This document shows positions 11,460 through 23,125 of a stretch of DNA of 64,000 nucleotides, piece by piece. Origin of the DNA: Micropterix aruncella (taxonomy: Eukaryota > Arthropoda > Insecta > Lepidoptera > Micropterigidae). The DNA lies in contig OX155964.1 of the NCBI GenBank assembly GCA_944548615.1, forward strand, positions 13,179,615-13,243,614. Reading direction: 5' to 3'. The notes under the pieces are model-generated. The model worked only from the letters and a program-made list of their open reading frames with translations, was not told where the DNA came from and searched no databases. The translations under genes were made by a program, and so were the position numbers. Position 1 is the stretch's first letter, and each line of letters begins with the position of its first letter.

Positions 11460-11790
11460 TTTATTAGGTCGACCTGTATGTAACTATATAATGGAATCTA
11501 AGGTAACTAAATTAACCATCTTCCAAGGATCGTAGCGTCATGAAAATTGGCAGCTGTATGTAGTTCAGATGACAATACCATAATATGGTACAGTCGGAAG
11601 ATATGAACTGGAAATTCATGATGGAACATCGTACCATAGCTGTGTTTGGACTTGTTAGAAGAGTCTTGGAATGAAGTTTGACCACGATTAGGTTTCAAGG
11701 TCTGATGATGAAGCCGGAAGATAGGCACTGGCATTCCATGATGGAATATCGTATCATAGCCGTGTGTATGTGAATATCGTATCATAGCCC
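11460..11790. repeat. Dispersed repeat (ATGAAAATTGGCA family) with local duplication
   Basis: Two neighbouring blocks, 11585-11640 and 11712-11765, share GGAAGATA..CACTGG(A/C)ATTC(A/C)ATGATGGAA.ATCGTA.CATAGC. The same family is seen at 12845-13000 and on both sides of the LINE fragment at 34082-34835 (GACAATGTAAT and GGAACTGGAAATTCTTGATGG). It is non-coding. The nature of the element is unknown. Confidence 0.5.
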
Positions 11791-12844
11791 AAAAGCGTGT
11801 TTTTAGTGTTTTTTTTTTTAAACTATTAATTTATTTACAGAATAAGGCCTACATTCTTTTCTGTAGTTTTCTGTTTTGTTAAAACCTATATTGTCTTACG
11901 AAATGTTTTATTTTATTAAACCAGTTATTAGCCCGTTGTTAATGGGGTTTAGGCTTAGTTTAACGCGCCAAGCGTATGCATGTGTGCGTGCAGTGTTTCA
12001 GGCTTGAACGTTCGTTCAAACAACCATATCTCGAATATCGTATTGATAGGGAAAAGAAAAAAATATATTTTTGCTAATGAATCGCCCTTCAAAACGCTAA
12101 GAGTATTAAGGTAACATGATACCTGGGAACGACCATATCTGAAGAATTTTAGTTTTAGGAGTTTTTTGAAAAATATAAACATTAATTTTAAAAAGTTTCT
12201 AAGTAAATCCCTCGATAAGGAACCAATTTAAAATTTGGACATTAAGGCTTTAAACTGACTTCGAAAACTTTCAGGCGCGTTTACTGCTACAATGTAAGCG
12301 GTGAGTGTGTTTTATTATAATTTTATTATATTGACTGATTAATTTTCTAGGGCAGCACTTAGCCACCATTTTATTTAGACCCCAAATTAATTACAATTAA
12401 TTAAAACATGAGAGCTTTCTGAGAGTTACGCTAAATATGCTTTGCAAGTAACACCCTTATACCACCACTGCCTAAAAATAGTTATTCTGTGCTAGCCCTG
12501 CGATAGAGCATTTAGTATGCGCCTAGTAGCCGGCGCGAGCGGACGTAGAATCTGCGCTTTACGCTTCGTCAACGCTGGATTTTTATTGCTCAAACCCTAC
12601 AAAATTGACCCAGCCTATGTTTTCGCGTGTACGCCCATTTCGGATATTTTTCTGTGGTCTTATGTCGCCTTAAAGTAGAACTAATCCAGATATTGATTTC
12701 GATAAGTGAGTTTAGGAGTTAGAACGGAAAACTGGCCTTGGTACACTTAATGGTACACTATCCACAAAAAAACGTTTGATGACAAGTATACACAAACCAG
12801 AGACTTATAAGAACAAACAACAGGTAACTGGCATTTAAACCTTT
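11791..12844. other. AT-rich DNA without a recognisable gene
   Basis: No coding frame, RNA gene or clear element is visible. 12480-12600 is a little richer in G+C but gives no recognisable product. Confidence 0.35.
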
Positions 12845-13265
12845 AGTTCCATTTTTACAAGCTTCTATTTACCTTGCAATGTATGCTAATTAGTATGTAT
12901 GAATGTTTGTATAGATCAAATCTTGCAAGCTGAATTAGAGCCACTTTCTCTTATCGTATGAATTTGGAATACATGTTGATTCAGTTTCGATGACAATGCA
13001 TTTTTATGGTGAACATGACCTGATTCTACATCCAGGATCGGCTCCCGACGAGGATACTCTTCCACAGTCAACAGCACAGACACACAATTTTTTATACGCA
13101 TTCAATTATGATAGCCCGTTCTAAATTTTACCACGACATGGCTGCTGCACCTATGGTTGGTTCCCGACGAGGGAACTTCTCAACGGTAACAGCACAGAAA
13201 TGAAATTTTGTGTACCCCTTCAATTATGATAGCCCGTTCTAAGTTTTACATCGACAGGGCTGCTG
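12845..13265. repeat. Dispersed repeat fragment followed by a ~117-bp direct duplication
   Basis: 12845-13000 matches the family at 11460-11790 (GATGACAATGCA). From 13020 two copies of a unit follow, both with CCCGACGAGG, AACAGCACAGA and TCAATTATGATAGCCCGTTCTAA. That last block recurs about 117 bp apart (near 13103 and 13220). Confidence 0.6.
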
Positions 13266-13725
13266 ATTTATTTATGAGAATACCATCAAAGCAATTTACA
13301 GTTACAGTGGATAATTTTCACCTGACGACCCTAAGCAATAAACGATAATAATTTATCGTCTTCAGAGATTCTAGCAATTTTTTTCATACTTCAAAAAGCA
13401 TTCTTTTTGGGATCGGTCAATAAACTTAAACCAAAATCCGGCTCATATGCATAGCAAACAGCCCGTTATGACGGGCTTGTATTCTTATACTAACACAATA
13501 CGAATCAAGGTATGCTTTGAGTGTGTTTTTACTGCTTCATCAGATTTAATATTTATTCCCAGTAAAAAAATATAAAATATCTGGTATCTGTTGGAGCAAG
13601 ATCTGGCGAGCAAGATCTGGCGAGTAAGGTAGGTGACGAACTGTTTTCTGTCAAGTGGGTAGTCTTGCGTTATCTTGCGGAAGCTGTGACGAAAAAGCTA
13701 TTAACTTAGTTCGTTTTTTTTTCAG
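13266..13725. other. Non-coding DNA, possible intron end
   Basis: Contains a local duplication GCAAGATCTGGCGAG at 13595-13625 and ends in a strong pyrimidine tract, T9CAG at 13714-13725, the form of a splice acceptor (see the exon at 13726). Confidence 0.3.
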
Positions 13726-13866
13726 TGGTTTCTCCGGGGTTCCCCCGCGTGCGACGGCGGCGCTGCCGTGCAGTCTATCCCGTACACTGTGCAGGAGTGC
13801 CGCAAAGGCTCCTTTGACGGCAGCTACGCTACCATCCACCTCGCCACCTACCGCGCACAAACCTAG
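13726..13866 (+). CDS. Candidate terminal coding exon of an unrecognised host gene
   Basis: Directly after the T9CAG acceptor, one frame is open for 46 codons and ends in TAG at 13864-13866. Codons favour C or G in third position (TAC, ATC, CTC, GCC, ACC), unlike the surrounding AT-rich DNA. The C-terminus reads VQECRKGSFDGSYATIHLAT, ordinary-looking protein with cysteine and aromatic residues. I do not recognise the family and find no matching upstream exon in the window. Two alternative frames are also open over the same GC-rich island, so composition alone could explain it. A repeat-borne origin, next to the 14-kb array, is the main alternative. Confidence 0.3.
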   Translation, partial: WFLRGSPACDGGAAVQSIPYTVQECRKGSFDGSYATIHLATYRAQT

Positions 13867-14079
13867 AGGAGGTCACTCGATATCAACATTTAAAATTTAA
13901 AATATGTACCTTAAGCTCTCATTATCTTATTTTCGTAATGTTCTGACATGTTTCAATTGCTATGTCGATTAATTTCTATTTTATGATTAATAATGAAAAT
14001 ATATATGTCACTCTGCACGTCATACGATATAAAATAAGTGGTTTCTCTGTCATTGTTTGCAGTTATTGACACCTTCGAG

Positions 14080-16085
14080 ATGTGACCTACAACGGGCAAA
14101 CCCCAACTAGGGTTGTCGACTACAGCGGGCGAGCCCGTCACCTCGGGAAGTTTTAACGATTACTCGTTCTATTTCCCTGGAGTGAGCGCAGAAGACTTGG
14201 ACAAAACAGTCCACCGTCTAGCTCCGCCACAAAGCCGTAAGAGGCCAACGCCTTAACCGCGAGATAGCCAGGAGTGTTACCCGGCGGGCTTACACTCACG
14301 CCCTTACTTCCAATTGTGACCAGATTACTCCAGTCTCTCGATTGGTTACGAGTTCGAGGTTGCTTGCGCGGTAATCTCCCTTACGGAGCGGTGAAACCGT
14401 GCATACCGAATCTATCGCGGACCACAGCGTCCTTTGCCCGGCTGTTCATCCAGGATCGGATAGCCGATGGTCGTTTCAAGAGCAGTCGCCGCAAGGTTCG
14501 CAACCACCCCCGCTCTATAGGAAACAGTACTGCTTCCAGACTCCCCTGACTGTTAGTAAGAGTGCACAGTTGATTGGCTTACGCCGCGCGGTTCGCAGAC
14601 CGTCCAGGAGCGCCAGAAGGTTGATTCCCAGGGGAAACTAACCATAGGGTCAGAGTCCTACCCAGGCTCGCTCTTCATGTGTGGAGGCCGTCGGATAGGT
14701 GTTGACCCGAAGAACAGAATGGGTCTTCGTGGCCAACTCAGCCAGGGCCCATTAACTCTCTGGCAAACCCCAGAAAGGTACAACGATATGTAATCGTTTT
14801 TTCAACCTGGAGTGAACGTAGAGACTTAGGGACAACACAATCCACCGTCTAGCTACGCCCGTGAGAGTCCAACGCCTTACCGCGTGGAACTGAGAAGCTG
14901 AACCAGCTGTCAGCCACGTGCCCTCACTCCCATATTTGGCCGGATTTCTCCGTCTATTGTTACAGGTCGCTTGCTCTGTCGATTTCTCCGTCTGTTGTTA
15001 CGAGGTCGCTTGCGCGCTTCCACCTAATATTAGCGGTAATTCGGTTTGAATATATCGCGGACCTTGGCGTCCTATGCCCGTCTGTTCACGCTGGATCGGG
15101 TGGCCAAATAGTCGCTTCAAGCGTGGCTGAGGTGTCGACTACAACGGGAAAACCCGTATATCGTCACCATAACGATATATAGTCGTTGTTTCAATCGTGG
15201 TATGAGCGTAGTGACGTAAACACGTGGGCAATCCACTATCTAGACCCGCCAGAATCCAGCTCCAATCCGCGCGGCGCCGGGTATATAACCCAGCGGGCAT
15301 ACACGCGTCCTGGCTACCAGTTATGGCCAGATTTCTCCGCGCTTCCGACTGGTTACGGGCTCGATGTCGCTCGCGCGGTCCTCTTCGTAATGTAAGCGGC
15401 GATTCAATACAAATCATCGCGCACCACGGCGTCTTTGACCGTTTTTCACTCAGGATCGAGTTGCCAATTGGGGGAATTTAGAGCTGTTGTCATTAGGTAA
15501 TTAGCCGCCCCGCTCTATAGGAAACAACGCTATTTCCCGACTCCCCCGGGTATCTGTCGGAATGCAAAATCGATTGGGTTTTGTCGCACTGTGTGTAAAC
15601 CGGCCAGGAGCGCCCTAAGAACGATTCCCAGGGTAAACTGTCCCACAGGGGGCACAGGAGTCATACCCGGGCTCGAACTTTTACTAAGAGGCTGCCGGAT
15701 GAGTGATGTCCCGATAATTGAGCCGACCCTAGATACATGGGTCATAATGGCCCAATTGCATTGGGCCCATTAGCTCCTTAAAGCTGACAAGAGGTCAGCC
15801 TCCACCCCCGCTGCTTAGGAAACAGAAAATCGTTCCGAGACTTCTCCAGCTATTCGCCGGAGTGCACAATCGATTAGCTGACGCCGCATGATGACCAACT
15901 GCTCATAGTAGCGCCCGAAGATCATGCTCTGGGAAAACTGATACACCATGCATGCAATGAGAAGCAGAGGAAACAGAGTCCTTACCGGGGTAGACCGTCT
16001 TCGAAGAGGCTACTAGATAGGAGCTGAACCGTTAGTTGAGCAGACCCCAAAGAACGAGGTGGGTCTAGGGGCCCAGCTGCACGAT
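14080..16085 (+). repeat. Tandem run of the ~700-bp GC-richer unit (copies B to E)
   Basis: Copy B spans about 14108-14765, C 14766-15125, D 15126-15780 and E 15781-16085. Unit starts share GTCGACTACA(A/G)CGGG (14115, 15133) and unit ends share GGGCCCATTA(A/G)CTC (14748, 15765). Copies C and E are internally deleted. Copy B is nearest to copy A at 217-760; D and E are clearly more diverged, so the run is not recently amplified. ORFs of 60-92 codons occur on both strands but are not conserved between units. Confidence 0.7.
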
Positions 16086-16100
16086 TACAATTAGCTAATT

Positions 16101-16117
16101 GTAATCTATTTGTTTAT
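16101..16117. repeat. Left target-site duplication of the 16.1-kb LINE
   Basis: GTAATCTATTTGTTTAT here is repeated exactly at 16562-16578, on the far side of the LINE fragment. Confidence 0.8.
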
Positions 16118-16561
16118 ATAAATGTAAATGTAAATGTTTCGTGAAAAATTAATAAAATAGTAAAGTGTGTGACTCAATCCTGTCCCGACTTAGTAAATAA
16201 AATTAATCTCCGTGTTCCTTCCAAACTCAATAGATTTAACCCTGCTCTTCATGTTCCTCATGCTGGTACCAACTATAGGCAAAATGCATTTCTTTGGCGA
16301 ACAAGTGACAATTTCAAAGATTTGATTAAACGCTTTGACTTGGACCTATTCTGCACAGCGGCTGAACAGTGAATTCTTTAGCATTAATTGTTGAATAATT
16401 TTTGATGTATTTTGAATCGATAGCTTTAATTGAAAGATCACATATGTTTCTACAACGTTACTTAAACGTGAAAACCTTTAATAGGCTCTCTGTTATCCTA
16501 CTCCGTCTTTTTGTTAAATTATAATTAGCTGTTGGTTTTCCTAAAAATAAATAAATAAAAA
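16118..16561 (+). mobile_element. 5'-truncated Jockey-like LINE with target-site duplication
   Basis: The insertion is bounded by the 17-bp direct repeat (16101-16117, 16562-16578) and ends in an (AAAT)n-type tail at about 16545-16560, as expected for target-primed reverse transcription. It retains only the last part of ORF2 and the 3' untranslated region. It landed just beyond copy E of the ~700-bp unit. Confidence 0.8.
16169..16372 (+). pseudogene. Last ~65 codons of a LINE ORF2
   Basis: The frame reads CPDLVNKINLRVPSKLNRF, then VPHAGTNYRQNAFLWR and DNFKDLIKRFDLDLF before the stop at 16370-16372. The pattern of LL..I...VPSR..R, an NYR..A..R block, then a D.F block is the conserved C-terminus of Jockey-superfamily ORF2 proteins. 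It compares with SPDLLEALNFNVPSRRLR in the ORF2 at 30593-33454. The first methionine is only the first ATG in the truncated remainder. No catalytic domain is present, so the fragment is inert. Confidence 0.7.
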
Positions 16562-16578
16562 GTAATCTATTTGTTTAT
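16562..16578. repeat. Right target-site duplication of the 16.1-kb LINE
   Basis: An exact 17-bp repeat of 16101-16117, directly following the (AAAT)n tail. Confidence 0.8.
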
Positions 16579-16945
16579 TGCTGAATAAACTTTTTTTTCA
16601 ATATGTGATATTATGATATGAATTATTTTTATATCTTTTACAGTATTTTATTTAAAATGTCGTTTAGTTTAATTTCATTTTTATATGTTCTTCTTATCTT
16701 AGTAGTACTCTAGTGCTGATTATAAATTATTCTTGAAAAGGCTATTGATTTTATTATTCTTTTTAAATATTGACTATTATCGTTTTTTTTTTAATATTTG
16801 TGTTTTTTTTTATTATTGAACCATAGGTACCTTTATATAAAGTATATGTAGATATTTATAATTGTACGACAATGAAAAATGACGCATTCCACAGTACCTA
16901 TGTACTTTTTGGAATTAATAAACTATGACTATGACTATGAGCTAC
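16579..16945 (+). repeat. AT-rich segment ending in (TATGAC)n, probable LINE 3' end
   Basis: The segment ends AATTAATAAACTATGACTATGACTATGA at 16910-16941: a polyadenylation-like AATAAA followed by a 6-bp microsatellite, as at the 3' ends of several LINE clades. No coding sequence remains. Confidence 0.4.
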
Positions 16946-16959
16946 CATCAGTTATTAAC

Positions 16960-17345
16960 AGTAATGATTAGCGCTGTGTCAAACTGCAAGAAGCTGCAGT
17001 GCATAACACCGGCACAGGACCTGGTAATCGAAAATGACGAGAATTTTCAACTATTCCATGATTTCACACACAAAAATATCTGAGCAGGAATTTTAAGACA
17101 AACAGAAGTCATCTAAGTTTAAATTAGCCAGTGTGATAAAACAGTGCTGCAATTCTATTATAACTAACTGGTGCAGTTTTAGGAAATACATATTTAAATA
17201 TATAGAAATCTTACATTTTGGTGAAAATCCTGACACTTATCTTGCAAAAAACGCCCGAAAAAATCAGGAACACAACAACACGTCAAGTGTGCGTAGGCGG
17301 TATCTATGTTCTGGCATACATTTATATAAAAACAAAGTTAATTTA
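16960..17345 (+). repeat. Dispersed repeat shared with 38955-39215
   Basis: Shares CAAGAAGCTG, AACACC(G/T)GCACAGGA(C/T)CT, AATTTTCAACT(A/T)T and ATCTAAGTT(T/C)AAA with 38955-39215, in the same orientation. The second copy adjoins a broken mariner transposase, so both may be parts of one DNA-transposon family. The ORF at 17133-17348 has no recognisable features. Confidence 0.45.
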
Positions 17346-17789
17346 TAGTGTATATCGACACTAATTATGTTTTAATAGTAATGTTTTTACTAGCAATTAC
17401 AGAAACGAAATTTTATTCATGTTTTTATACATGTGTTTTACACGTTTTTTTATACAGGCATTTAAACTACGAGGCCATTTTTTTGGGGCTTTTCGTTAAG
17501 CTTTAACTCAAAATGTACCCGTATTTAGTAAACCAAAAGTATGAGGTCTGGGGTGACCGAGGGCCTATCTTCGTGACGGATGAAGTCAATGTTTCTGTCA
17601 GCTACCGATTCTTGGGCACTCTGGGCACTCTGGGCACAATAAAACCGGGTAGTGTTTGGGGGGGCTTGTTTTGTGATATTTTTTTTTCCTTTAATTCCGT
17701 GCATGATTATGTTCTATTTAAAATATACATGGTTCAGTTCAGACATGCTCCACATTTAAACGGTTCCTGATCGTCAGATCAATATCTTA
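17346..17789. other. Unclassified DNA
   Basis: A short triplication of CTGGGCACT occurs near 17613-17640. The 85-codon frame at 17513 has no recognisable domain. Confidence 0.3.
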
Positions 17790-18614
17790 TCGAAAAGGGA
17801 AAGGTATGCCAGATTTAAAAATAAAAATATTGAAAATATAGCCTGTCCTCCACGAAGAAATGATACGACACCTATTTAATCCAGCCAATGAATGCTCAAA
17901 AATGAGGTGTAGAAGGGAAACGGAACACAATTTTTGACTTTCGGGACTTTATTTAGACTTGTGAGGAGGTAAACATACTAAAGCTTTATTTTTTTCAAAA
18001 TTAGCGAATTCGGAGCGCGGATGTGTCGGAAACATGCGAGATAGCAAGAAATGAATAGGATCAATCTTGTGGTATATTTTATCAGCCTTAATTTTGTGTA
18101 ACTTAAACTTATCATCTGGATTCATAGTTTCTGAGATTTAGGCGAAAAATATAAAAAAGGCTCCTTCTATGTACCGTCCCCCCCCCCCACCCCTCACCAC
18201 ATAGGAGTGGGGACTTGAGGTACATATGTTTACCTCTGTTGCAGTTAATAAAAACATTAGAATATTATGTTAAGTTTTTTTGTCATATGGTAACACAGAA
18301 AAAAAGGGCTTCTTGCGGCGATCTCGGCCAAAATTATACCGTGAGAAAGTGCTTCTTGTGTTTTAATCAATTCCTACTGCATCTCGAACATCAGGCCAGC
18401 AGAAACAAAAGAAACAAGAGTCCACTACTCTACAACCTCCTAACAAGTCCAAACAAAGTCCCAAAGTAAAAAAAAATATGTTCCATTTCCCTCTGCACCT
18501 CCTTTTGAGCATCCATTGGCTGGACTAATAGGTGTCGTATCATTTCTCCGTGGAGGACAGGCTATGTATTTTCAATATTGTTAATTTTACACCTGGCATA
18601 CAGATCCCTTTTCG
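17790..18614. mobile_element. Foldback element, ~825 bp
   Basis: The left arm from TCGAAAAGGGA (17790) through TAGCCTGTCCTCCACGAAGA and AAATGATACGACACCTATT (to about 17935) is matched in reverse complement by 18475-18614. Examples are AATAGGTGTCGTATCATTT and GTGGAGGACAGGCTA. The inner flanks also pair: GGTAAACATAC near 17967 with GTATGTTTACC-like sequence near 18225. The loop holds a C11 tract at 18180-18190 and no transposase. This is a separate foldback family from the one at 3351. Confidence 0.75.
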
Positions 18615-20490
18615 ACTATTTTCTAAAAAGCAGTATTTTATTATTGTAAATACAATTACATTATTATGATCAATCAATGACGCAAACCAAATCCACTTCT
18701 TATTTTGTCGCCTTTCTGTCAGATAAGTCTGATTGACAGCTAATAGAATACAGATTAGAATCCCTATCTTTGTGCCCGCGCCTTGTTTGCAAAAACCAAA
18801 ACCCGGTCAATCGTTTATTCGTTTCTTAATTAATTTGGAAACACAAGACAAGACAAGAACCCTGAAAACCGGACTGTCCGGTCTAAACCCAAATATCTAG
18901 CAACCCTCTGGGCATCAATGCCTAGGGCTCAATTCCTGTTCGAAGACCTAATGCTTTCTCTGAACAATGAGGTAGATGTTTCAAGATGAGATGTTAGAAC
19001 AATGAGGTAGATATATGCACTTTTGCCCTGGTTTTTTTACATGACATTTTAGCAAGAACATAACTAATAATAGTGATGTTTGTATATGTATTAATGATGA
19101 AATGCTGATATTTAATTCAACCATAACTTCTAAACGCTTGGTCCGATTTCGAGGTGTATTATGTTGTTAAAATGTGGTATTTAAACTGTCCAAATATCAA
19201 AAAAATACTAGTCTAAATGTAAAAAAGTCAATAAATTATCATAAATATATCGTGTTTTTTATCAAATGAAAGGTCTGATTGAGTACATTCCGGAAATAAT
19301 GTATGTATCTATATAGATAAATATATAAACCATAAATATTTCATAAAGAACCTAAGTAAAAATAATTATAAATACTTAATAATATTAAATAATATAATAG
19401 TTCACTTTCTGTAATGGCAGTCGTGTTTTTGTTCTTTTTAATATATTTACTTGTTTGCTTTCTGTAAGTGCCTAGTCTTCACCGGAGGTCTTCATTTATT
19501 ACTATTTTTACGGTTATAGAATATTACGATAAAACCAAAAAATAGTTTGAAGTTTACAGCACCCGAAGTTTCGGCGAGGTTGCAACCGCCGTTGTTCAGG
19601 GTAAACGTTTTTTTTTATTATTTTATCTGATTTGTAACTTAAAACAACCGCGATGGTCTTCAATTTCATATTGTTACGGTGTTTCTGCTTTCTGCTTATA
19701 GGCCAGTCAAATTTTCTGAAAAACTAACTTTTAGAAGCAAACCATGTCAACTTGAAACTTTTGAGAACTTGATACTTATGAAACTTTTGGTCAATAGGTA
19801 TTTTCTTCCTATTTAGATGAAATAAAAATGAATTTGGCATTAAGGGAATTCAAAAATAAATTAAAGATTTGGTTATCGAATCATGACAGAATAACAATAC
19901 ATCAAATGTTAGAAATAATAGTTTAATTAAACTTAGGTGCACAAATTATTAAAATATTTTTAAACATGTATGTTGAGTATATTTTAACATTGAACTAACT
20001 ACCAACAATTATTTGACTTTGTTATTATATATTATTTTGACAATGAATTGTATTTTTTTTGACTAGGTATGTTTATATTAAATCCTAGATTACTTAATAC
20101 ATATTAAATAATAATGACTATTTCTTTCTTTTCTCACATATAACTTTATTTATATTATTAAATCTAATTTTATATTAATTTACTGCCGATTATATAATAG
20201 AATTGCATTTTATTTATTATATTATCTTTTAATAATTTTTAATACCATAATTTTTTTTTTGCGAACGAGTCAGAGCAAAGCGTGAGCGCGGGTGATCGGT
20301 AACAAAAACATTATGAAAAAAATCCAAAAACATTGAGAAACGGTTTATTTTAAATGTATTGTTCAGTTTTATGTACAGAATTTTCTATGAAGTATAGGAT
20401 TTTAGGTAATTATAAAAATAATAGCATTTGTGAATAGCGGTTTTTACACGACTGCCTAACAAATCTTTGCGTTGCGGCGCCGCACCGCAT
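18615..20490. other. AT-rich DNA without a recognisable gene
   Basis: Contains phrases of the same dispersed insect repeat family as 4478-5310 (TTCTAAACGCTTGGTCCGATTTCGA near 19130). 20270-20310 is a short GC-richer patch. I see no coding frame over 60 codons with recognisable content. Confidence 0.35.
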
Positions 20491-20494
20491 TTTG

Positions 20495-20770
20495 TGTACT
20501 AGGAATGTAAAATGAATCGTATCTTTTCCCGCATAAAAACTGTCTGCCGAGCAAAACGCCATCAGAATTAATTTTAAATCTTTCTTCCGGTCTACATTAT
20601 GCCGTTTTATGTTTGTTTGGTAGTTTTATGCTGGAAAATAAACGATTTCATATTCACATTGATTTCATATTCGCTCTAACGTACTGGCCTGTCTCGCTCG
20701 AATAAACTAATTCCGATTTTATTTTACGAAGAAACGTAATCGGCCACGTTACCACTACAAAAAGTAAGAA
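20495..20770. mobile_element. Partial copy of the GGGCCCGATTGCG MITE family
   Basis: CGCTCTAACGTACTGGCCTGTCTCGCTCGAATAAACTAATT, followed by ACGAAGAAACGTAATCGG (20684-20742), matches the right arm of the complete element at 27357-27650. The opposite arm is diverged and carries TTTTCCCGCATAAAAACTG in inverted position. The ends are eroded. Confidence 0.5.
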
Positions 20771-20929
20771 TTACACAAAAAACTACCAAAATAAAAAACA
20801 TAACATCCATCTATTTTTTAATAAAAATTATCATTCAGAAAGGAGGAAAACGAAATGGATAAAAAAGGATAGGTAGAAAATAAGGAGATAAAATATCTTG
20901 GTTTTTCCTCCATACTACCTGAATCCCCC

Positions 20930-21005
20930 CAGGAATATCAGGGAAGAAGGAGAGTGGAGACCTTCTTTCCACCCCCCCCCCCCCCTCACCCCCCTTTCCC
21001 AGAAC
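20930..21005. repeat. Poly-C tract
   Basis: Runs of 14 and 6 Cs at 20972-20998 within a pyrimidine-rich stretch. The ORFs across it on both strands (poly-Gly or poly-Pro) are composition artefacts. Confidence 0.6.
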
Positions 21006-21304
21006 TTTCAGATGCTCAAATTGAAGCGAGACGCCTGGATCTCGTTTAATATTAATTATTCGCGGAAGTGTCGTTTTGGAGGCTGATGTTGTTAATTGAG
21101 TCAACATATACGCAATGTGTAAGTGGAGTAAACATTGCGGCGACATTGCGCAAACATTTAGGTTCCTATCTAGCAAAGACAATCACTTAGGTAGACAATC
21201 TAGACTGAAATTGGATAGTTAGATAGATAATCTTCTGGGAGAATCATCGCCGCTGAAAGTACGCGAGGCTTGCATTGTAACGTTATCTGCCAAGGCCACG
21301 GTAA

Positions 21305-21405
21305 CTGTATAATATATTAATTAATTTACTGAAATATTTTTTTACGGTAATTAATTAATTTACGGTAAGAATATATTAATTAATTTACTGAAATATTTTG
21401 CAAAA
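21305..21405. repeat. Tandem duplication of an AT-rich unit, ~59 bp period
   Basis: AATATATTAATTAATTTACTGAAATATTTT occurs at 21311-21340 and again at 21370-21399, with a partial TTAATTAATTTACGGTAA between them. Confidence 0.65.
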
Positions 21406-21559
21406 TCCCATTCATATATTATTATTTTTATACTCTTATTTTTATTTTTTTTCGATAATTTCAGGATATATTTTTATTTCTTTTTGCTGTAACTTTATGG
21501 CCGTTATATTATTTTTAGTCTATTTTCTATTACAGAAAATAAACTTTTTCTTTTTTATT

Positions 21560-22245
21560 TCCCGGTACACCAACCGTCCAGGAGGGAAAGTATTGTGAAC
21601 GCGCATATTTTTTTTTGAAATGAAGACGGAAATATCCATTTTGAGGAACCCTGAGACGATTAAGAGCATTTCCAAATTGAAGTCTGTCCGTCTGTATGTT
21701 GGCTGTATGTCTGTGTATTCTTCCACGACAGCGTTTAAACGCTTTATCCGATTAAGCTGAAATTTGGTACGCAGGTATCATTTGGTCATGGCAAGAGTTA
21801 AAAGATTGTGACTATATATCTGCCATATATCGGTCGAGCACACGTCACACAATTATCCTTAAAATATTGGACTTAAGGACTTGAAATTTGGTAAACAGAG
21901 GCATTTTAAACTGCAAAAATAATATTAAATTCCGCTATAAAAATGTATACGCAAATTAAATATTTAAATTTGTGGCGACGCGCGTTTGATGTCGCGCGAG
22001 GCACGTTTGAAATTTAACGTTGTGACGCTCGTTCGGAATATTTAACGGCGGCGAGCGTTAGTAATTCGATTTTTAAATTGCGTGAGATGACATCCTTGGA
22101 TACTTGCCAGGAAAGTCTTGGGGTGACACAACCGACTCTTTACTCTCCCGGCCGACCAACTGTATAGGAGGAAAAGTGGATCGCGCTGAAGTTTTTTTGT
22201 CGAGATGAAGACGGAAATATTAAGCCCCCGAGGCTTTTAAGACCT
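21560..22245. repeat. Direct pair of a dispersed repeat
   Basis: 21562-21640 (CCCGGTACACCAACCGTCCAGGAGG, GAAATGAAGACGGAAATAT) and 22147-22226 (CCCGGCCGACCAACTGTATAGGAGG, GAGATGAAGACGGAAATAT) are diverged direct copies. Between them lies another piece of the CGCTTTATCCGATTAAGCTGAAATTTGG insect repeat (21738-21765) and a GC-rich patch (21970-22080). Confidence 0.5.
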
Positions 22246-22855
22246 AATTTATCTAAATGATTTTATTAATAAAACTTTTAATTTTAATACTTTTTTATGA
22301 ATCGTTAAACTCCACATCGGCAATAATTCATTTAACCTGCGGAGTACACATCAAATATTAACCTGTAATAGAAATATCTAAAAATATTAGTAATAAATAA
22401 TGTATTTGTCTTAGTATTATTTTGTAGCAATTATTCGACGTAAATAAATAAATAATTAAATTAAGTCTTTATGAAACCGTGTCCTTGTTTAGCCGTGTAT
22501 GCAGTTAGGGGATCGTTATATAAGGAGCCAGTGTAATTTTTTTTCTCAGTGCGGATAAACCAAAAAGGATTTATAAATTTGGAATGCAAGCCAACCATAA
22601 GTCAAGGAGTTTCAACAGCAAGTCAAAACCGAAAAAACCAAGTCAAAAACCCTCGAAATTCAAAGTCATGTTGACTATTTTCTTTGACTGTTAGGGTATT
22701 GTCCACCCTAAATTCTTCCTGCGCTGCTGAGAAGCAAACAATCAACAACAAATATTTTTGAACGATACGAGGCAACTGCAAGGAACAAACATTTTTGGAT
22801 ATTATACTACGATAATGCGTATTTATGTACAATTCTTGATTGTTTAAACTTTCAA

Positions 22856-23125
22856 AAAAATATTTGTTTGTTTGTTTCCACTCTTTATTGTGAAATTTTA
22901 AAATGGGCGGATATCATATGACAATCTGTAACATCTCTACTATGAATTGTTTATGTATGTGTGCGTGTACCATGTTTATTTTATTCATTATTAATAATGT
23001 ATACAGCATATTTTATTCTTAAGAAAATCACTAGTATAACCAATTATAATTGTGTGTCTTGTTATTGCATTCGATCGACATAATTGAAAGGCAATTCCTT
23101 TAATTTTATCCCAACGGAAAATGCA
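22856..23125 (-). mobile_element. Partial tRNA-derived SINE, copy 3
   Basis: Read on the minus strand, this copy carries TGTCGATCGAATGCAATAAC and the GTCATATGA, CCGCCCATTTTA and CAATAAAGA blocks, then a (CAAA)n tail (TTGTTTGTTTGTTT at 22863-22876 on the plus strand). These are the body and tail of the SINE family at 7705 and 37985. The tRNA-like head is missing or replaced. Confidence 0.65.
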
